NCBI RefSeq assembly: GCF_028649435.1
Contig: NZ_JAQSIN010000003.1
Origin: Curvibacter microcysteis
Lineage (GTDB): Bacteria > Pseudomonadota > Gammaproteobacteria > Burkholderiales > Burkholderiaceae_C
Strand: one strand, 5' to 3'
DNA length: 64,000 bases
Shown here: in pieces, positions 60,601-64,000 of the stretch
Layout of the letters: every line of letters starts with the position of its first letter
How positions within the stretch are numbered: the stretch's first letter is position 1
Notes under the pieces: model-generated
Seen by the model: the letters and a program-made list of their open reading frames with translations, nothing else
Database searches by the model: none
What the model was told of the DNA's origin: nothing
Position numbers and translations under genes: made by a program

Positions 60601-61210
60601 GCTTGGACTCAGCCCGCTTGGTGGCGATCAGCGACTGCACCTCGGCCGTGGGCAGGCGAGGGCGGTCGGCCTCTTCCGCACTGAGCGGCTGCACCTCCAC
60701 CAGCGAGGCCTGACAGCGCCGCGTCAGCGCCTGGTAGGTGCGCGTGCCTTCGAGCTTCCAGGCGATTTCTTCCTCGCGCAGCGGCCGGATCACCTTGGCC
60801 GGCACCCCCGCCATCAGCGTGCGCGGGGGCACGCGCGTGCCCGCCGGCACAAAGGCACTGGCCGCCACGATGGCCTGCTCGCCCACCTCGGCCTCGTCCA
60901 TCACCACCGCATTCATGCCCACCAGGGCGTCGCGCCGCACCACGCAGCTGTGCAGTACCGCGCCGTGGCCGATGTGGCCGTTTTCCTCGACCACCGTGTC
61001 CTGGTTCGGAAAGCCGTGGATCACGCAGGTGTCCTGCACATTGGCGCCCGCGTGCAGCACGATGCGGCCAAAGTCGCCGCGCAGACAGGCGCAGGGCCCG
61101 ACATAGCAGCCCGGTCCCACCACCACGTCGCCGATCAGCACGGCCGTGGGGTGAACATGGGCGCTGGGGTGGATCACGGGCACCACACCGTCGATGGCGT
61201 AACAGGGCAT
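60593..61210 (-). CDS. paaY: Phenylacetate degradation protein PaaY (hexapeptide-repeat thioesterase)
   Basis: A 205-residue left-handed beta-helix protein of the gamma-carbonic-anhydrase-like group. Hexapeptide repeats run from about 10 to 140 (IGDVVVGPGCYVGPCACLRGDFG, then NVQDTCVIHGFPN). Histidines in the HGF and HIGHGA turns bind metal. PaaY is a thioesterase that removes dead-end ring-hydroxylated CoA products in the phenylacetate pathway. The C-terminal extension (about 170-205) is typical for PaaY. The ATG at 61210 (MPCYAIDG) is the family start. It is divergent from paaG with a likely PaaR operator between. Confidence 0.92.
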   Translation of the reverse strand: MPCYAIDGVVPVIHPSAHVHPTAVLIGDVVVGPGCYVGPCACLRGDFGRIVLHAGANVQDTCVIHGFPNQDTVVEENGHIGHGAVLHSCVVRRDALVGMNAVVMDEAEVGEQAIVAASAFVPAGTRVPPRTLMAGVPAKVIRPLREEEIAWKLEGTRTYQALTRRCQASLVEVQPLSAEEADRPRLPTAEVQSLIATKRAESKPA

Positions 61211-61309
61211 GAACAGATCTCCTGGGTTTTGGGGGTTGAGCGCGCACGCACTCAAGGGTTTTCACTGGGGGCTTTGACTTGCGTCAGCAGAAGTCTCGAT
61301 AGTATTATC

Positions 61310-61325
61310 GACCGACTGGACGGTC
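61310..61325. promoter_or_regulatory. Candidate PaaR operator GACCG-N6-CGGTC
   Basis: A perfect inverted repeat with a 6-bp centre lies between paaY and paaG. Just upstream is an AT-rich block with TTGACT (61274-61279) and a GATAGT/TATTAT -10 region, so a repressor here would block the paaG promoter. TetR-type PaaR sites in betaproteobacteria are built on ACCGACC-like halves. The paaR gene is not in the window. Confidence 0.55.
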
Positions 61326-61396
61326 AAATATAGACCGAAACCCGACCCATCCCTGCCGAGCCTGCTTCGGCGGGCAGGGTCCCCCAAGGAGACACG

Positions 61397-62200
61397 ATGA
61401 GCGACGCCCTGATCCTGACCCGCCAAGACGGCGCGGTCCGGACCCTGACGCTGAACCGGCCACAGGCCCTGAACAGCTTCACCACCGAGATGCACGCCCA
61501 GCTGCTGGCGGCGCTCGAGGCCGTGGCGGCCGATGCCAGCGTGCGCTGCGTGGTGCTGACCGGGGCCGGGCGGGGCTTTTGCGCCGGGCAAGACCTGGCC
61601 GACCCCAGCGTGGCGCCCGACGCCACCCCGGGCGCCGCGCCCAAGGACCTGGGCCAGGTCATCGACCGCTTCTACCGCCCGCTGGTGCAGCGCCTGCGCA
61701 GCCTGCCGGTGCCCGTGGTGGCCGCCGTCAATGGCGTGGCCGCCGGGGCCGGCGCCAACCTGGCGCTGAACTGCGACCTGGTGCTGGCGGCCCGCTCGGC
61801 CAGCTTCATCCAGGCCTTCAGCAAGATCGGCCTGGTGCCCGACACCGGCGGCACCTGGTTGCTGCCGCGCCTGGTCGGCCGGGGCAAGGCCCTGGGCCTG
61901 GCCCTGCTGGGCGACAAGCTGGGCGCGGCCGAGGCCGAGTCCATGGGCTTGATCTGGCGTTGCGTGGACGACGAGGCCCTGGCCGCCGAAGCGCTGGCCC
62001 TGGCCTCCCGCCTGGCCGCCCAGCCGGCGCGCGCCCTGGTCGCCACACGCCAGGCCATGGACCAGGCCCAAGCCCTGTCGCTGGACCAGGCCCTGACGCT
62101 GGAGGCGCAGCTGCAAAGCCAGTTGGGCGCCGCACACGACTACCAAGAAGGGGTGGCCGCCTTTGGCGCGCGCCGTGCCCCGGTGTTCACCGACCGCTGA
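61397..62200 (+). CDS. paaG: 2-(1,2-epoxy-1,2-dihydrophenyl)acetyl-CoA isomerase
   Basis: A 267-residue crotonase-fold isomerase that converts the ring epoxide of phenylacetyl-CoA to the oxepin form. Features match PaaG: LNRPQALNSFTTEMHAQL, GAGRGFCAGQDL, the oxyanion loop AVNGVAAGAGANLAL and the PDTGGTWLLPRL region with the catalytic acid. The messenger leader has a hairpin (61351-61379) followed by an AAGGAG ribosome site. The gene starts an operon with paaI and paaK (gaps of 17 and 20 bp). Confidence 0.95.
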   Translation: MSDALILTRQDGAVRTLTLNRPQALNSFTTEMHAQLLAALEAVAADASVRCVVLTGAGRGFCAGQDLADPSVAPDATPGAAPKDLGQVIDRFYRPLVQRLRSLPVPVVAAVNGVAAGAGANLALNCDLVLAARSASFIQAFSKIGLVPDTGGTWLLPRLVGRGKALGLALLGDKLGAAEAESMGLIWRCVDDEALAAEALALASRLAAQPARALVATRQAMDQAQALSLDQALTLEAQLQSQLGAAHDYQEGVAAFGARRAPVFTDR

Positions 62201-62217
62201 GCCTGGAGCCCGTCGCC

Positions 62218-62667
62218 ATGACCGATACCCCCTCTTCGCTGAGCCCCCAAGCAACCGCCGACCTGGTGCGCGTGGGCATGCTGGCCAACGACAACGTGAC
62301 CCTGGGCTTGGGCATGCAGATCCAGGCCGTGACCCCGGGCGGCGCCGTGCTCAGCATGGCCGTGCGCGAGGACATGCTCAACGGCCACAAGACCTGCCAC
62401 GGTGGCTTGATTTCCACGCTGGCCGATTCGGCCTTCGCCTTCGCCTGCAACTCGTACAACGAGCTGACCGTGGCCTCGGGCTTCAGCGTGGACTTCATGG
62501 CCCCGGCGCGCGCGGGCGACGTGCTGACCGCGCGCGCCAGCGAGGTGTCCAAGGCCGGGCGCACCGGCGTCTACGACGTCGAAGTCAGTAACCAGAAGGG
62601 CGAGCGCATCGCGGTGTTCCGTGGGCGTTCCTACACCCTCAAAGGCAAGCCGGCTGTGGCCGGCTGA
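62218..62667 (+). CDS. paaI: Hydroxyphenylacetyl-CoA thioesterase PaaI
   Basis: A 149-residue hot-dog thioesterase of the PaaI subgroup that releases stalled CoA intermediates of the phenylacetate route. The catalytic region is HGGLISTLADSAFAFACN, where the aspartate is the active acid. The second strand pair reads GFSVDFMAPARAGDVLTARA. The length equals the E. coli protein (140) with a short tail. The start at 62218 follows paaG by 17 bp. Confidence 0.95.
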   Translation: MTDTPSSLSPQATADLVRVGMLANDNVTLGLGMQIQAVTPGGAVLSMAVREDMLNGHKTCHGGLISTLADSAFAFACNSYNELTVASGFSVDFMAPARAGDVLTARASEVSKAGRTGVYDVEVSNQKGERIAVFRGRSYTLKGKPAVAG

Positions 62668-62687
62668 AGCATCAGGAGACCCCACCC

Positions 62688-64000
<1,313 letters not shown>

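Overview
The window is GC-rich, gene-dense chromosomal DNA that looks betaproteobacterial, most likely Burkholderiales/Comamonadaceae. The main clues are three Bug-type (tripartite tricarboxylate transporter family) solute receptors, a protocatechuate 4,5-cleavage cluster in the gene order known from the Comamonas pmd operon, a BPSS1780-type membrane protein, type II homoserine kinase, the AlgZ/AlgR-argH neighbourhood and a phenylacetate (paa) cluster start. No insertion sequence, prophage, CRISPR array or rRNA was seen. One tRNA (Lys, CTT anticodon) is present.

Region by region. 1-5.8 kb: a Bcr/CflA efflux pump (-), the nucleoid protein HU, a patatin-like phospholipase, a membrane-bound diguanylate cyclase, a secreted SYLF protein and tRNA-Lys. 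5.8-15.3 kb: two small catabolic-looking modules. One has a GntR regulator, a SAF-domain oxidoreductase, a 3-hydroxyisobutyrate-dehydrogenase-like enzyme and a divergent alpha/beta hydrolase. The other has an M20 peptidase, a Bug receptor and a divergent RpiR regulator. GMP reductase and a secreted CxxC protein lie between them. 15.3-26.5 kb: uvrD, a membrane protein, thrB, a DUF2782 protein, polA, a Cache-GGDEF-EAL protein and an NAD-binding protein. 26.6-29.9 kb: a triple-PAS diguanylate cyclase and a ZIP metal transporter. 29.9-42.8 kb: aromatic catabolism. A second, orphan LigAB-type extradiol dioxygenase has its own LysR and Bug genes. It is followed by the full protocatechuate 4,5-cleavage set (pmdU-E-F-D-A-B-C, minus strand) under a divergent LysR regulator. 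42.8-49.3 kb: an AlgZ/AlgR-like LytTR two-component pair, argH, a QseBC-like two-component pair and a hydrolase. 49.5-59.4 kb: envelope genes, namely an HtrA/Deg protease, a very large alpha-2-macroglobulin and PBP1C. 59.5-64 kb: a LysR regulator with an acidic insertion, paaY, then paaG-paaI-paaK running off the right edge.

The aromatic genes fit together as ring-cleavage routes to central metabolism. PmdAB, C, D, U, E and F take protocatechuate to pyruvate and oxaloacetate, and PaaK, G, I and Y belong to the phenylacetyl-CoA route. Three c-di-GMP enzymes and two two-component systems add a strong signalling component.

Non-coding observations worth keeping: intrinsic-terminator-like hairpins 8-13 nt in front of three start codons (HU, the 3-hydroxyisobutyrate-dehydrogenase-like gene, the aldo/keto reductase); very short -10-to-ATG spacing at uvrD, polA, the DUF2782 gene and argH that predicts leaderless mRNAs; a 22-bp near-perfect inverted repeat between pmdE and pmdF; and clear candidate operators for PmdR, RpiR, GntR and PaaR. 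I did not find a clearly new multi-gene system such as a defence island. The best leads are the orphan dioxygenase locus, the LysR with the acidic insert and the pre-start-codon hairpins.
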